Source: Denitrobaculum sp965232285 (GTDB lineage Bacteria > Pseudomonadota > Alphaproteobacteria > Kiloniellales > Kiloniellaceae). From it: a DNA stretch of 64,000 bases. Every line of letters begins with the position of its first letter. Position 1 is the stretch's first letter. Where the stretch lies: the NCBI GenBank assembly GCA_965232285.1, contig CBDDPL010000004.1, forward strand, positions 4,216,001 through 4,280,000, in the 5' to 3' direction. Below the pieces are notes generated by a model, which worked only from the letters and a program-made list of their open reading frames with translations, did no database searches and was not told the DNA's origin. Positions 8,747 through 17,431 of this stretch are shown in pieces. Position numbers and translations under genes: made by a program.

Positions 8747-11700
8747 TCAGATGACAATATCGCCTTCCGAGAGATCGTCTTTCCTAACGTCTTCCAGAAC
8801 CAGCCGGTCGCCTGCGGCCTCATCCAGGGTGATAATGAGAGCCTGATCGGTTTCCTCGGCGTTGGCGATCGCCGCGTCGACCGTGGCGGCATCGAAGCCA
8901 TCCAGTGTGATGCTGTCGATACCCGGCTCGAAGTCGCGCAGGACATCGCGGCCGTCACCGGCGGAGAAGACGAAGATGTCTTCGTCCTCGCCACCCAGCA
9001 GGACGTCATTGCCGAGCCCGCCTTCGAGGATATCGGCGCCTTCACCACCCTGCAGGATGTCGTTGCCGGCACCACCGTCGAGGTCGTCGTCGCCATCGCC
9101 ACCTTTGAGAATGTCGTTGCCGTCTTCACCCTCGAGATTGTCATCGCCATCGCCGCCAAAGAGCCGGTCGTTGTGGTTGCCACCCAGCAGGTCGTCATCG
9201 CCATCACCGCCCTTGAGCCGGTCATTGCCGTCGCCGCCCTTGATCAGGTCGTCACCGTCGTGACCGCGCAGGTTGTCATCGCCCCAGAGACCGAAGATCG
9301 CATCGGGAGATCCCGTCCCATCGGTTTCCATGTCCAGGCCGGAGCTGAACGAGCTCTGAATACTGCTACCTTCCTCACCATCTTCGCCCTCATCGGCGTC
9401 GACGGGCTCGCCGCCGTCGTTGCTGTTCGGGATACCGTCGAGCACCGTGTCCTCGCGGACCGAGAGGTTCTGGATCCGGGTGTCGTCTTCCGGCGCCGTC
9501 TCTTCCGCACCGAAGGGCGTGTCGGAGAAGTTGTCCAGAAGGAACTCGGCCAGGGCGTCCTGCTCGGTTCCGGCCGCCGCGAAGCTGGCATCACCCTCTC
9601 CGAGGCCGGCATCGGCCAGGTCCACGCGGTTGGCAAAGGTCGGGTCGGCGTTGACAAAATCCTGGAAGGGATAGCTGTCACCGCCGTCGGCCAGGAAGCT
9701 CAGGGTCACGATCCGGACATTCCGGCCCGCGTCCACGACCTCACCGTTTTCGACCAGCGCTTCGGTCGGATTGCCGTCGTCATCGATCAGAGCCGCCGAG
9801 ACGATGCGATCGCCTGCGGGCTGGCTCGGATCGAAGCTGAAGGAGATACCGCCGAACTGACCGAACTGCCCCGGGGTCGCCCCTTCCGCCGTCGCCGCCA
9901 CCGCATGCTCGAGCACCGCAAGAAGCTGTTCGGAGGTGAGGGTCAAAGCCGTCAGCGCGTTGTTGAAGCGCAGGGAGTTGGCGATATCGAGCTGGGAGAT
10001 ATCCCCGTCCTCCTTGCCGGCGTCCGGATTGGCCTGCGGCGGCAGGAAGTTGCCTTCCGAGTCCACCTCGCCGATGGGCGCCCGGATGCCGCCGCCGTTC
10101 TTGATCGAGACTTCGACCGTATTGTCGAAGGCCTGGGCCGCGGCCAGGTTGGCGTCCGCCGTCAGGTTACCGAAGTTGGTCTCTTCGGTCCGGACCTCGG
10201 TCCGCCGGCCATCCAGGAAGACATCGCTGCTTCCTAAGATGTTGCCGTCCTGCTCCTGAACGACACCGGAGACCACTTCCACCAGATCTTCGACCAGGTC
10301 CGCCTTGGTCCCTTCGGCGAAGGGATCCTGATCGCCCCAGAGGGCTTCGACCTGCTCGTCGGTGGTGGCGAAGACGCCCGAGACATCCTCATCGGTGGCA
10401 TTCCCTTCTTCGTCGAGGATCAGCACGCCGTCCTCGTCGAAGTCGATCACCAAGCGTCCGACATAGGAGTACTCGCCGGCCGTGGAGACCACGACCACCG
10501 GATCGCCATCGGCGTTGGTTGTGGTGAAGGGGTAGTCGCCGGCTGCGGTATCGCCATCCTGCAGACCGCGAGCCACGTCCTCTTCGTCCGCCAGCAGCGT
10601 ATCCGAGCCGCCGGCAATGATGACATCGATGCCGCGCAGCAGTGTCGCCAGTTCCTGCTCCAGAGCGATCTGCTGCAGGTGGCTGACCAGGACGATCTTG
10701 TTCACCCCATCCTCAACCATCTGGTCGATCACCGGCTGCAGGATCGCCGCCAGGGCCGGCATGTCGTTCTCATTCGGACCGATCACTGTGGTGCCGCTCG
10801 GCGAAGAGATCGATTCCAGCACTTGGGTGGTGGCCCCGAGAACGCCGATCCGCTCACCGCCCTCTTCGATGATGGTCGCAGGGGCGATCTTCGGAATGTT
10901 GCCATCACCGGCCGCGGACTGCTCGGGACCCGACTTGAAGGCATCGCTGACCAGGATCTGATCTGTGAAGAGGTTCCCCAGATCGGCATCGTCCGAAAAG
11001 TCCAGGTTGGCCGAGAGATAGGGGAATTGCGCCCCGACCCAGCGGTCGTCGCCCAGGCCGTCGCCGCGGAAATCTTCCTCGATGATGCTCTCAAAGGTGT
11101 CGGAGCCGAGGTCGAACTCGTGGTTGCCCACCGCGGAGGCATCGAAGCCGATGATGTTCATGATGGAAACATCGACCCGTCCGCCGCCTTCGCGCAGACC
11201 GGCGTAAACGTCGTTACCGGTCAGGCCGAAGAGTTCGTTGTAGACATCGTTGAAGATCCCGTCGTCCCGGAAGGAGCGATCGCTCGCCGCGTTCAGGAAG
11301 GGACCCGGCAGGTAGTTGTCACCGGCCGAGAGCGTGATGCTGTTCTCGTGGGTATCCTCGAGGAAGTCCGTGATGGCCGCAAAGTTCGGTGCCGACTCGA
11401 TGGCGTCGACGCCACCTTCCAGATCCGACGCATGCAGGATCTGCAGGGTGAAGGCCGGCTCCTTCGGCGGCACGCTGATCTCGTAGAGAGCGGTGGTGCT
11501 GCTCTCTTCGTGCGCGACCGCCAGCAGGGGCTTGCCGTTCGGGCTGTCCTCCGCGGAGATAAAGGCGAGACCTTCCGGCGAGATGTCGGTGGCCGTGCCG
11601 TCCTCGTTCGCAGTGTTGATGTACTGGACGAACTCGGGGTTTTTCGGGTCCGAGACCTTGTAGACCATCACGCCGCCGGCGCGCTCCAGGCCGACGAAGA

Positions 11701-14700
11701 CGAAGGTCTCGCCGTCAATCTCGCCGACCGTGATGCCCTCGGGCTCAGGCCCCTTGTTGTCGGAGCGGCTGTCGAAGCTGTCCGCCTCGCCCTGGGAGTT
11801 GAAGAGGTCCGGCCGCTGCTCGGCGATAATCCGGGCAAAGTCGTCGCCCGAATCGAAGACCAGGTTGCCGCGGTCGTCCCAGATCGAGAAGGAGCGGCCG
11901 CCGAACGCGAAGATCTGATCGATATCGCCGTCGCCGTCCAGGTCTCCGTCGATGGAGGAGACTTCCAGTCGTCCCAGGTTTTCGTCCTTCTGCAGTTCCT
12001 CCGCATCGGGGAAGGCTTCCGGATCGAGCACCAGGTCCTTCAGGCGCACGTCCTCATCCCGGGCATCGCCTTCGTTCGCGGTGGCAAAGTAGGTCTTGCC
12101 GTCGGTTTCGAAGGCCGTGATGCCGTCCGGCTGGTACATGCCGAAGATCGGGTAGTTTTGCAGGTTGATCCCGCCGTCCCGGTCGCTGGCGTCCAGACGG
12201 TTGCTGTCGCTGAAGTCGATCAGGCCGAGCACCACCGGCAGGGTTTCGTCGGTCAGGCCAACCTCGCCCGTTTCAGTGTTGAGGTCGCCGGTCAGCGAGA
12301 AGTCGTTGTCGTTGATCACCGCGAGACGGCCGTCCGGCAGCAGGGTCAGACCTTCCGGCTTGTCGCCCGCGTTGTAGCCGATCGACGGCAGGTTCAGAAC
12401 CTTGATCTTGTTGACCGCATCGATGCCCAGATCGACCAGTTCCTCGACCGACAGGCTCTCCAGGCTGCGGCCGTCCGGCAGTTCCGGTGCGTCGTCGGCC
12501 AGCAGGTTGGTCGCATGGGTCAGGTCGATCTCGAAGATCGGCTTCTTGGCATTGTGCTCGGTGGAGGAGTCCCGCTCGATCACGAAGATCTTGCCGTCTT
12601 CCGCGTAGACCGCGTCGCCGATCTTGTCGACGTTCTGCGAGCCCACGTCGAAGGCCGGATCTTCGAGCAGGTAGACATACTCGGCAACCGGCTCGCCGGT
12701 TTCGACGTCGATGCCCAGGATACGGATGATGTTGGAGTCGTCGCTGGTCGCCCGGTCGGGATTGGCCAGCGGCGTCTGGATGAAGGCATAGAGAACGCCG
12801 CCTTCCTCGTCGAGCGCCATGGCCTCGAAGCCGCGGTTGGGACGGCGGGCGAGATAGTCTTCGGGCAGGGATTCCAGGCCGAAGGTATTGGCCGGAACAC
12901 CGCCCTGCGCTTCCGCGGTTCCCTCGGGGATAAAGCGGTTCAGCAGAATGCCGTCAGGATTGAACTTGTAGATCGCCGGGCGGTACTCGTCGACCATCCA
13001 GAAGTTGCCGCCGGAGTCGACGACCACACCCTCCAGGTCGGCGCCGAAGGGATCGTAAGGCAGCGGATCGCCGTTGGCGTCCACCGGCTCCTCGTCCAGG
13101 GCCTCGACATTGGGCAGGCCGCTGATCGGATGCTCCTGGCCCAGGTTGTCGAAGCGGCGCAGCAGAATGGTGTCGGTGAATTCGGCTTCGCCCGTCTCAG
13201 GATCGACCTCGATCTTGTGCACCCGGGCCTGATAGTCCGGCAACGCGAAGGGACGTTCGTTGCCGCCGTCGCCATCGACATCCTGGCTGTCCGGGTTCGG
13301 TCCGCGGTCAGGCACCGTATAGAACAGCAGCTTGCCTTCGTCCGTCGTGCCGGCGTAGTCGAGACCGGAGAGACCGCCCAGCTTGATCTCCTGACCGGCT
13401 TCCGTCACGCCCAGGGTGGGCAGGGAATCGGTCAGGTCGATGTTGGTGAGAACCGGCTGGCCCTTGGAGTGGTCTTTCACGCCGAGCGGGATGATGTCCT
13501 TCACCTCACCGGCCTCCAGGTCCAGCAGGGCCAGAGCATTGGCTTCCTGCAGGGTGACCATGGCGATCTTGCCGTTCGGCGCGACCGCGATGAATTCGGG
13601 CTCCAGGGCCTGCGCCACGGTGGCGGCGTCGGGGATACGGATGCCCTTGGCTTTGAACTCTTCTTCACGGCCATTGAAGATCGTGAAGTCCAGTTCCTTG
13701 ACCTTTTCGTCGAGCCCGACGAAGCCGCCGGAGAGATCGATGATGCTGACCGAACCGTCAGGATCGGAGTTTTCCAGCGGCTCGCCTTCATTCGCCACCA
13801 GTAGCTTGCTACCGTCCGGCGTGAAGGTCACGGCATCGGGCAGGTTGCCGACTTCCACACTGCCAAGGAAGAAGCCGGCGTTGGTGAAGAAGAAGACCTG
13901 GCCATCGTTCTCCGGCGTCTCAGCCGGCGCGGCCACGGCAATCACGCCCTGGCTGGCGGCGACGGAGGTGATGTCGTCGACGGCCACGCCGCCCGGCAGA
14001 TCCAGGGTGGCGATTTTGGTCGGCTCGGTCGGATCGGAGATGTCCAAAACGTCGACCGAGTCGTTGCTGCCGTTGGTCACGAAGATCCGCTGAGAGGCCG
14101 GGTCGTGGGCCAGGATCTCGGCGCCCTCGCCTTCGAAGCCGCCGATCTTCTCGAGCACGATCTCGTTGGTCGGCTGCGGCGCGGGCGGCAGCGGGTTGGC
14201 CGGCTCCAGGGTCAGGCGGGCGAGGATCGGCTCATGATCGCTGGCCGCACCGTTCGAGACCGCCGGGTTGCTGCTGGCCGCATCACCAAAGTCGTTGTTG
14301 ACGTGGACGATGTCGAACTCGGTCTTATCGGTCAGGCTCTGCGTGACCAGCAGGTGATCGAGAACCTGGGAATTGCCTTCGAAGTTGAAGGTGTAGCGGC
14401 CATCGAGCGGGTCGATGGTATTGATCTTATCGAACAGCTCTTGCGTGTCGTCATTGCCCGACTCGATGATGGCCTGCGGCTCGGCGAATTCGAAGTCGTT
14501 GTGATCGCCCAGCACGACGATCTTGGCGTCGGCGTCTTCGGCAAGTTCAGCAGAAACGAACTCGTTGATCGCCAGGGACTGCGCCTTGCGCTCTTCCAGG
14601 CCGGCATCGATGAAGGGCTGCGTGTCGCCGTACACCGGGGTCGAACCGAACTTGGACGAGAAGTGATTGTTGATGGTGGTGACCGTGTGGCCGTTGAACT

Positions 14701-16543
14701 CCCACTGCGCCAGCAACGGGATGCGCGAACCGTTAAACGCGTTCGGATCGGTCACGCCGGCTTCGGTCAGAACTGCCGGGGTCAGCGCCGTCAGCGAGTC
14801 TTCGACCAGCGAAGTGCGCTCCGGATTGTAGAGGTAAGCGTTGCGGATGTTGCCACCCGGCTGACCGCCTTGCTGGTTTTCGAACTCGGGCGCAACCTCG
14901 GCGAACTCATACTCAGGGCCGCCGGCCGCCACGATGGCGTCGACCAGCAATTGCAGGGTCACATTGGCGGAAAGATCGCCACCCGCGTTGGTGCCGTTGT
15001 TGTCCTGAATTTCCTGCAGCGCGATAACGTCCGGGCTCTTCAGGTTGTCGACGATCTGCTGGGCCAGACGGTCGAACTGACCGTTACCCACATCGTCGCT
15101 GCCGTCGGTCGCATCGGGATCGAGGTTCAGGACGTTGTAGCTGGCGATGGTCAGTTGGTCGTCGGTCGCAACCAGTTCGGTTTCCTCACGCTCGGCCGCA
15201 CCCGGCGTCACGGTGAACTCTTCCGTCGGCTTGAGTTCAAAGTTACCGAAGCTGTAGTCGACCACACCGGTCACGTCGCCAAGATCGTCTCCGACGTTCA
15301 CAGCCGGCGAGAAGCCGGGCAGAATCCCACTGTCGAGCTGAATCTGCATCTTCTCGGGATTGTTGTCACCTTCGGTCAACTGGATGCCGCCGCGGTTATG
15401 GAGGCCGGTGGCGTTGTCGCCCTGATTGGCCACGGCCCAGGCCTCGCCGAAGCGGTTGGTGGCCGAGGTGGCCTGCGCATCGGGGATCGTCACCCGCATG
15501 CCTTCCAGGCTCTCGTAAAAATCGATGCCGTCGGTTTCCGGATCGAAAGAACCGAAGGCATCGTCCTCGACCACCTCGGTCGGGGGCACACGGCCGCCTT
15601 CGCCGAGAACGACTGCGTCCGGCAGATCGAGGTTATCGACCTCGACCGAGACTTCGGCCGCGACAATCTGGGTGACCGTCAGATCGTTGGCGCGGTTGCC
15701 AGGGCGGAACTCGGTGACCGTGCCGGTCACCAGCACGCCATCGCCGACTTCGACCGCGGAGGAGTCGCCCGCGACGAAGATGCCGTCGGATGTGGCGATG
15801 TCGCCGTCGCCGATGATGTCCTGGATGTAGAAGCCGCTGCTGTCGGTGGCCGTGACCACGCCCGAGGTCTGAACCACTTCGCCTTCGACGGCCGAGCGAT
15901 GGCCCGCGCCCTGGATTTCGAAGACCGACATGAAGGGCGCTTCGATCTCGACCGGATCCAGCTCCGTGCTGTTCTCCGCGCCCGGGGTGTTGACGGCTTC
16001 GCCTTCTGCCAGAGAGCCGGGGAAACCGTCGACGCCCGCCAGATCGAAGTCGTTGCGCACCCAATCCGCTGTTGTGTCGCTGTCGGTGCCGTCGGGGATG
16101 CGCGAGGCGCCACCCGGGGTGAACTGCCCGCCGTCGAAACCGGCCGTAAGAACCGTTTCCGAATAGGTCAGGTCGCTGCCGCCGCCGTCGTTCACAGCGA
16201 CCGAATCGACGACGCTGGTCCAGAGTACGTTGTCGATGGCGCCGTCGTTCGAAGTGTCGATGTCGTCGCCCACCACGCCGGTGAAGTTCTCGACCAGCAA
16301 CAGGGTGGAAGAGCCGTTCTGGAACTGGCCGTTGACAAAGCCGGTCGTCACATAGCCTTCGTCGTTGGTTGTGCCGAGCTGCGTCGCGCTGACGATGGCG
16401 CCGGTACTGGCGTTGGAGTCACCCTCGATCTGCAGCAGCCAAAAGTTCGAAAGATCGGTGAGCGGATCGCCTAGGATTTCGACAAACTCGTTGGTATCGG
16501 AGCCCGTGTGATTGAATACGAACTCGTTAATAACTGGCTGCAT
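8747..16543 (-). CDS. Giant RTX exoprotein: lamin-tail, ExeM-type nuclease, phytase-like and 5'-nucleotidase domains
   Basis: A secreted 2598-residue multidomain enzyme; ATG at 16543 follows AGAGGGGA. There is no Sec signal peptide. About 1-190: lamin-tail-like domain. About 205-460: ExeM-type OB region. About 464-780: endonuclease/exonuclease/phosphatase fold (ASYNVLNLD, ALQEIQDNNG, NNHFSSKFG, LGDHNDFEF, SDHEPILARL). About 790-1690: beta-propeller of choice-of-anchor I type interrupted by an esterase-like phytase domain (LEGVVVDSGGNFWMVDEY). About 1700-2360: UshA/5'-nucleotidase domains (VGNHEFDLG, NGGGIRAP). About 2418-2528: RTX repeats. The C-terminus ends in the hydrophobic DIVI typical of type I secretion signals. 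It is very acidic, as expected for calcium-folded exoproteins. The likely role is phosphate or nucleotide scavenging outside the cell (inference). The exporter genes follow at 5607-8657. Confidence 0.92.
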   Translation of the reverse strand: MQPVINEFVFNHTGSDTNEFVEILGDPLTDLSNFWLLQIEGDSNASTGAIVSATQLGTTNDEGYVTTGFVNGQFQNGSSTLLLVENFTGVVGDDIDTSNDGAIDNVLWTSVVDSVAVNDGGGSDLTYSETVLTAGFDGGQFTPGGASRIPDGTDSDTTADWVRNDFDLAGVDGFPGSLAEGEAVNTPGAENSTELDPVEIEAPFMSVFEIQGAGHRSAVEGEVVQTSGVVTATDSSGFYIQDIIGDGDIATSDGIFVAGDSSAVEVGDGVLVTGTVTEFRPGNRANDLTVTQIVAAEVSVEVDNLDLPDAVVLGEGGRVPPTEVVEDDAFGSFDPETDGIDFYESLEGMRVTIPDAQATSATNRFGEAWAVANQGDNATGLHNRGGIQLTEGDNNPEKMQIQLDSGILPGFSPAVNVGDDLGDVTGVVDYSFGNFELKPTEEFTVTPGAAEREETELVATDDQLTIASYNVLNLDPDATDGSDDVGNGQFDRLAQQIVDNLKSPDVIALQEIQDNNGTNAGGDLSANVTLQLLVDAIVAAGGPEYEFAEVAPEFENQQGGQPGGNIRNAYLYNPERTSLVEDSLTALTPAVLTEAGVTDPNAFNGSRIPLLAQWEFNGHTVTTINNHFSSKFGSTPVYGDTQPFIDAGLEERKAQSLAINEFVSAELAEDADAKIVVLGDHNDFEFAEPQAIIESGNDDTQELFDKINTIDPLDGRYTFNFEGNSQVLDHLLVTQSLTDKTEFDIVHVNNDFGDAASSNPAVSNGAASDHEPILARLTLEPANPLPPAPQPTNEIVLEKIGGFEGEGAEILAHDPASQRIFVTNGSNDSVDVLDISDPTEPTKIATLDLPGGVAVDDITSVAASQGVIAVAAPAETPENDGQVFFFTNAGFFLGSVEVGNLPDAVTFTPDGSKLLVANEGEPLENSDPDGSVSIIDLSGGFVGLDEKVKELDFTIFNGREEEFKAKGIRIPDAATVAQALEPEFIAVAPNGKIAMVTLQEANALALLDLEAGEVKDIIPLGVKDHSKGQPVLTNIDLTDSLPTLGVTEAGQEIKLGGLSGLDYAGTTDEGKLLFYTVPDRGPNPDSQDVDGDGGNERPFALPDYQARVHKIEVDPETGEAEFTDTILLRRFDNLGQEHPISGLPNVEALDEEPVDANGDPLPYDPFGADLEGVVVDSGGNFWMVDEYRPAIYKFNPDGILLNRFIPEGTAEAQGGVPANTFGLESLPEDYLARRPNRGFEAMALDEEGGVLYAFIQTPLANPDRATSDDSNIIRILGIDVETGEPVAEYVYLLEDPAFDVGSQNVDKIGDAVYAEDGKIFVIERDSSTEHNAKKPIFEIDLTHATNLLADDAPELPDGRSLESLSVEELVDLGIDAVNKIKVLNLPSIGYNAGDKPEGLTLLPDGRLAVINDNDFSLTGDLNTETGEVGLTDETLPVVLGLIDFSDSNRLDASDRDGGINLQNYPIFGMYQPDGITAFETDGKTYFATANEGDARDEDVRLKDLVLDPEAFPDAEELQKDENLGRLEVSSIDGDLDGDGDIDQIFAFGGRSFSIWDDRGNLVFDSGDDFARIIAEQRPDLFNSQGEADSFDSRSDNKGPEPEGITVGEIDGETFVFVGLERAGGVMVYKVSDPKNPEFVQYINTANEDGTATDISPEGLAFISAEDSPNGKPLLAVAHEESSTTALYEISVPPKEPAFTLQILHASDLEGGVDAIESAPNFAAITDFLEDTHENSITLSAGDNYLPGPFLNAASDRSFRDDGIFNDVYNELFGLTGNDVYAGLREGGGRVDVSIMNIIGFDASAVGNHEFDLGSDTFESIIEEDFRGDGLGDDRWVGAQFPYLSANLDFSDDADLGNLFTDQILVSDAFKSGPEQSAAGDGNIPKIAPATIIEEGGERIGVLGATTQVLESISSPSGTTVIGPNENDMPALAAILQPVIDQMVEDGVNKIVLVSHLQQIALEQELATLLRGIDVIIAGGSDTLLADEEDVARGLQDGDTAAGDYPFTTTNADGDPVVVVSTAGEYSYVGRLVIDFDEDGVLILDEEGNATDEDVSGVFATTDEQVEALWGDQDPFAEGTKADLVEDLVEVVSGVVQEQDGNILGSSDVFLDGRRTEVRTEETNFGNLTADANLAAAQAFDNTVEVSIKNGGGIRAPIGEVDSEGNFLPPQANPDAGKEDGDISQLDIANSLRFNNALTALTLTSEQLLAVLEHAVAATAEGATPGQFGQFGGISFSFDPSQPAGDRIVSAALIDDDGNPTEALVENGEVVDAGRNVRIVTLSFLADGGDSYPFQDFVNADPTFANRVDLADAGLGEGDASFAAAGTEQDALAEFLLDNFSDTPFGAEETAPEDDTRIQNLSVREDTVLDGIPNSNDGGEPVDADEGEDGEEGSSIQSSFSSGLDMETDGTGSPDAIFGLWGDDNLRGHDGDDLIKGGDGNDRLKGGDGDDDLLGGNHNDRLFGGDGDDNLEGEDGNDILKGGDGDDDLDGGAGNDILQGGEGADILEGGLGNDVLLGGEDEDIFVFSAGDGRDVLRDFEPGIDSITLDGFDAATVDAAIANAEETDQALIITLDEAAGDRLVLEDVRKDDLSEGDIVI
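8970..9297 (-). repeat. RTX nonapeptide (GGxGxDxLx) calcium-binding repeats
   Basis: Coding tandem repeats in the C-terminal part of the giant exoprotein. Roughly a dozen nonapeptides of the form GGDGNDRLK, GGDGDDDLL and GGLGNDVLL occur without interruption. Such repeats fold into a calcium-filled parallel beta-roll outside the cell and mark type I secretion substrates. At DNA level they show as GCC/ACC/GTC-rich short-period repetition. Confidence 0.93.
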
Positions 16544-16916
16544 GTTAGTTCCCCTCTGAGGTTGGTCCCCGCGCGTCGCGCAGTTCACACCCTGCTGCGC
16601 GGACCGCTTTTCCCGGCGCAGACAGGGTTAATGAATCGTTATCGGCCCAATTCCTAGAGCAGCGATGTGACAATGAGTTTGCGGAAAGATTTTGGTTCTG
16701 TGACGCAAACAAAGCGGCAATTTGCGAGAGGGGTTTTGCCGCTTTTCTGTGCAAGAGAAGCCGCCAGCAGGCTCTCTAAAATGCGTCGGGAATACGCAAA
16801 GCCCGCGCCATTGAGTTAACGGCGCGGGCACATTTACTATGCGAAGGAAGACGCCTCGTTTGTCGTCCGCCCACCCGGCGGCAAGAGGAAAACGCCCGGC
16901 TTGACGCCGGCGTCGT
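16544..16916. other. Non-coding 373-base region between the RTX gene and a cytochrome c gene
   Basis: I see no credible gene here. The left part is the leader of the RTX gene and includes an imperfect hairpin at 16564-16605 (GGTCC.GCGC pairing with GCGC.GGACC), close to the ribosome-binding site. The middle is relatively AT-rich and probably holds the RTX promoter, but no confident -35/-10 pair was assigned. The right part holds the hairpin at 16801-16829. Confidence 0.6.
16801..16829 (-). terminator. Hairpin downstream of the cytochrome c gene
   Basis: Perfect 9-bp stem GCCCGCGCC / GGCGCGGGC with an 11-base loop. On the minus strand it is followed only by TTTGCG, so the U-tract is weak. It lies about 90 bases after the cytochrome c stop and probably ends that transcript. 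Confidence 0.5.
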
Positions 16917-17258
16917 TTACTCCGGGCGGAGACTGTCGAAGTAGCTGATCAGAGCTTTGATCTCATTGCGTGACAGGTTCATATCCGGCATCTGCGCATG
17001 CGGCGTGCTGAGCCAGGCGCGCAGGTGATCGTCCGTTACCCTTTCGTTGGCGGCGATCTCCGTAAAGGCCGGCGCGCGGCTCGAGGCACTCTGACCGGCT
17101 TCGACCACATGGCAGGAAGTGCACCACTGCCGCGCCAGGGCAAGGCCGTCGTCCCGCAAATCCAGTGCTGAGGACGGCGCCGCGGCCAGGAGAAGCGCAG
17201 TGGCGATGAGACCGCCCGCCAGAGTGTCGCGGGAACCTTTCAAGACACGCAGAGTCAT
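16917..17258 (-). CDS. Small c-type cytochrome
   Basis: Monohaem periplasmic cytochrome c, 113 residues from ATG at 17258 (GAGAGGT Shine-Dalgarno). An in-frame upstream ATG at 17312 would add 18 residues and looks less likely. A signal peptide covers about 1-32 (LAGGLIATALLLAAAPSSA). The haem-binding motif CTSCH is near residue 46, and the axial Met is probably in HAQMPDMNLSRNEI, giving His-Met ligation. The C-terminal helix LISYFDSLRPE is normal for the class. Unlinked to the neighbours by function, it has its own promoter region with a perfect FNR/FixK-type box at 17347-17360. It is probably an electron carrier used under low oxygen (inference). Confidence 0.87.
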   Translation of the reverse strand: MTLRVLKGSRDTLAGGLIATALLLAAAPSSALDLRDDGLALARQWCTSCHVVEAGQSASSRAPAFTEIAANERVTDDHLRAWLSTPHAQMPDMNLSRNEIKALISYFDSLRPE

Positions 17259-17346
17259 AACACCTCTCATCCGAAGGAAACCTGACAGGAGCGACGACAG
17301 TTTGGCCGTCACACTTCTTGTCTAGCGGGCGCCGCTTGGGCGCGCC

Positions 17347-17360
17347 TTGATCCGGATCAA
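17347..17360. promoter_or_regulatory. FNR/FixK-type box upstream of the cytochrome c gene
   Basis: TTGATCCGGATCAA, a perfect 14-bp palindrome that matches the classical FNR/FixK/Anr consensus TTGAT-N4-ATCAA at every fixed position. Its centre is about 95 bases upstream of the chosen cytochrome c ATG, a usual distance for an activator site in front of a promoter. Confidence 0.7.
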
Positions 17361-17410
17361 AAGAGAGAAATGACGTCTGGGCTTTACCTTTAATTAAGCT
17401 TTACAGGTCA

Positions 17411-17431
17411 GGCGCCGACTCAACCGGCGCC
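17411..17431 (-). terminator. Hairpin over the stop codon of the deacetylase gene
   Basis: GGCGCCG / CGGCGCC, a perfect 7-bp stem with a 7-base loop, overlaps the stop codon at 17420-17422. There is no T-tract on the minus strand. It may stabilise or end the long iclR-to-deacetylase message; weakly supported as a terminator. Confidence 0.35.

Noticed and set aside
8970..9297. Short-period DNA repeats that could be mistaken for a CRISPR array or minisatellite
   Set aside because: The 27-base periodicity is explained by RTX nonapeptide codons in frame; there are no spacers of unique sequence.
10679..13804. Long plus-strand open frame (1041 codons) opposite the giant RTX gene
   Set aside because: It is an antisense shadow: the minus-strand frame contains clear nuclease, phytase and nucleotidase motifs, while this product is Arg/Asp/Val-rich without any domain. 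High GC and GAC/GTC-rich acidic codons create such frames.
14105..16474. Second long plus-strand frame (789 codons) opposite the RTX gene
   Set aside because: Same shadow effect; no Shine-Dalgarno, no domain, fully inside a well-supported gene.
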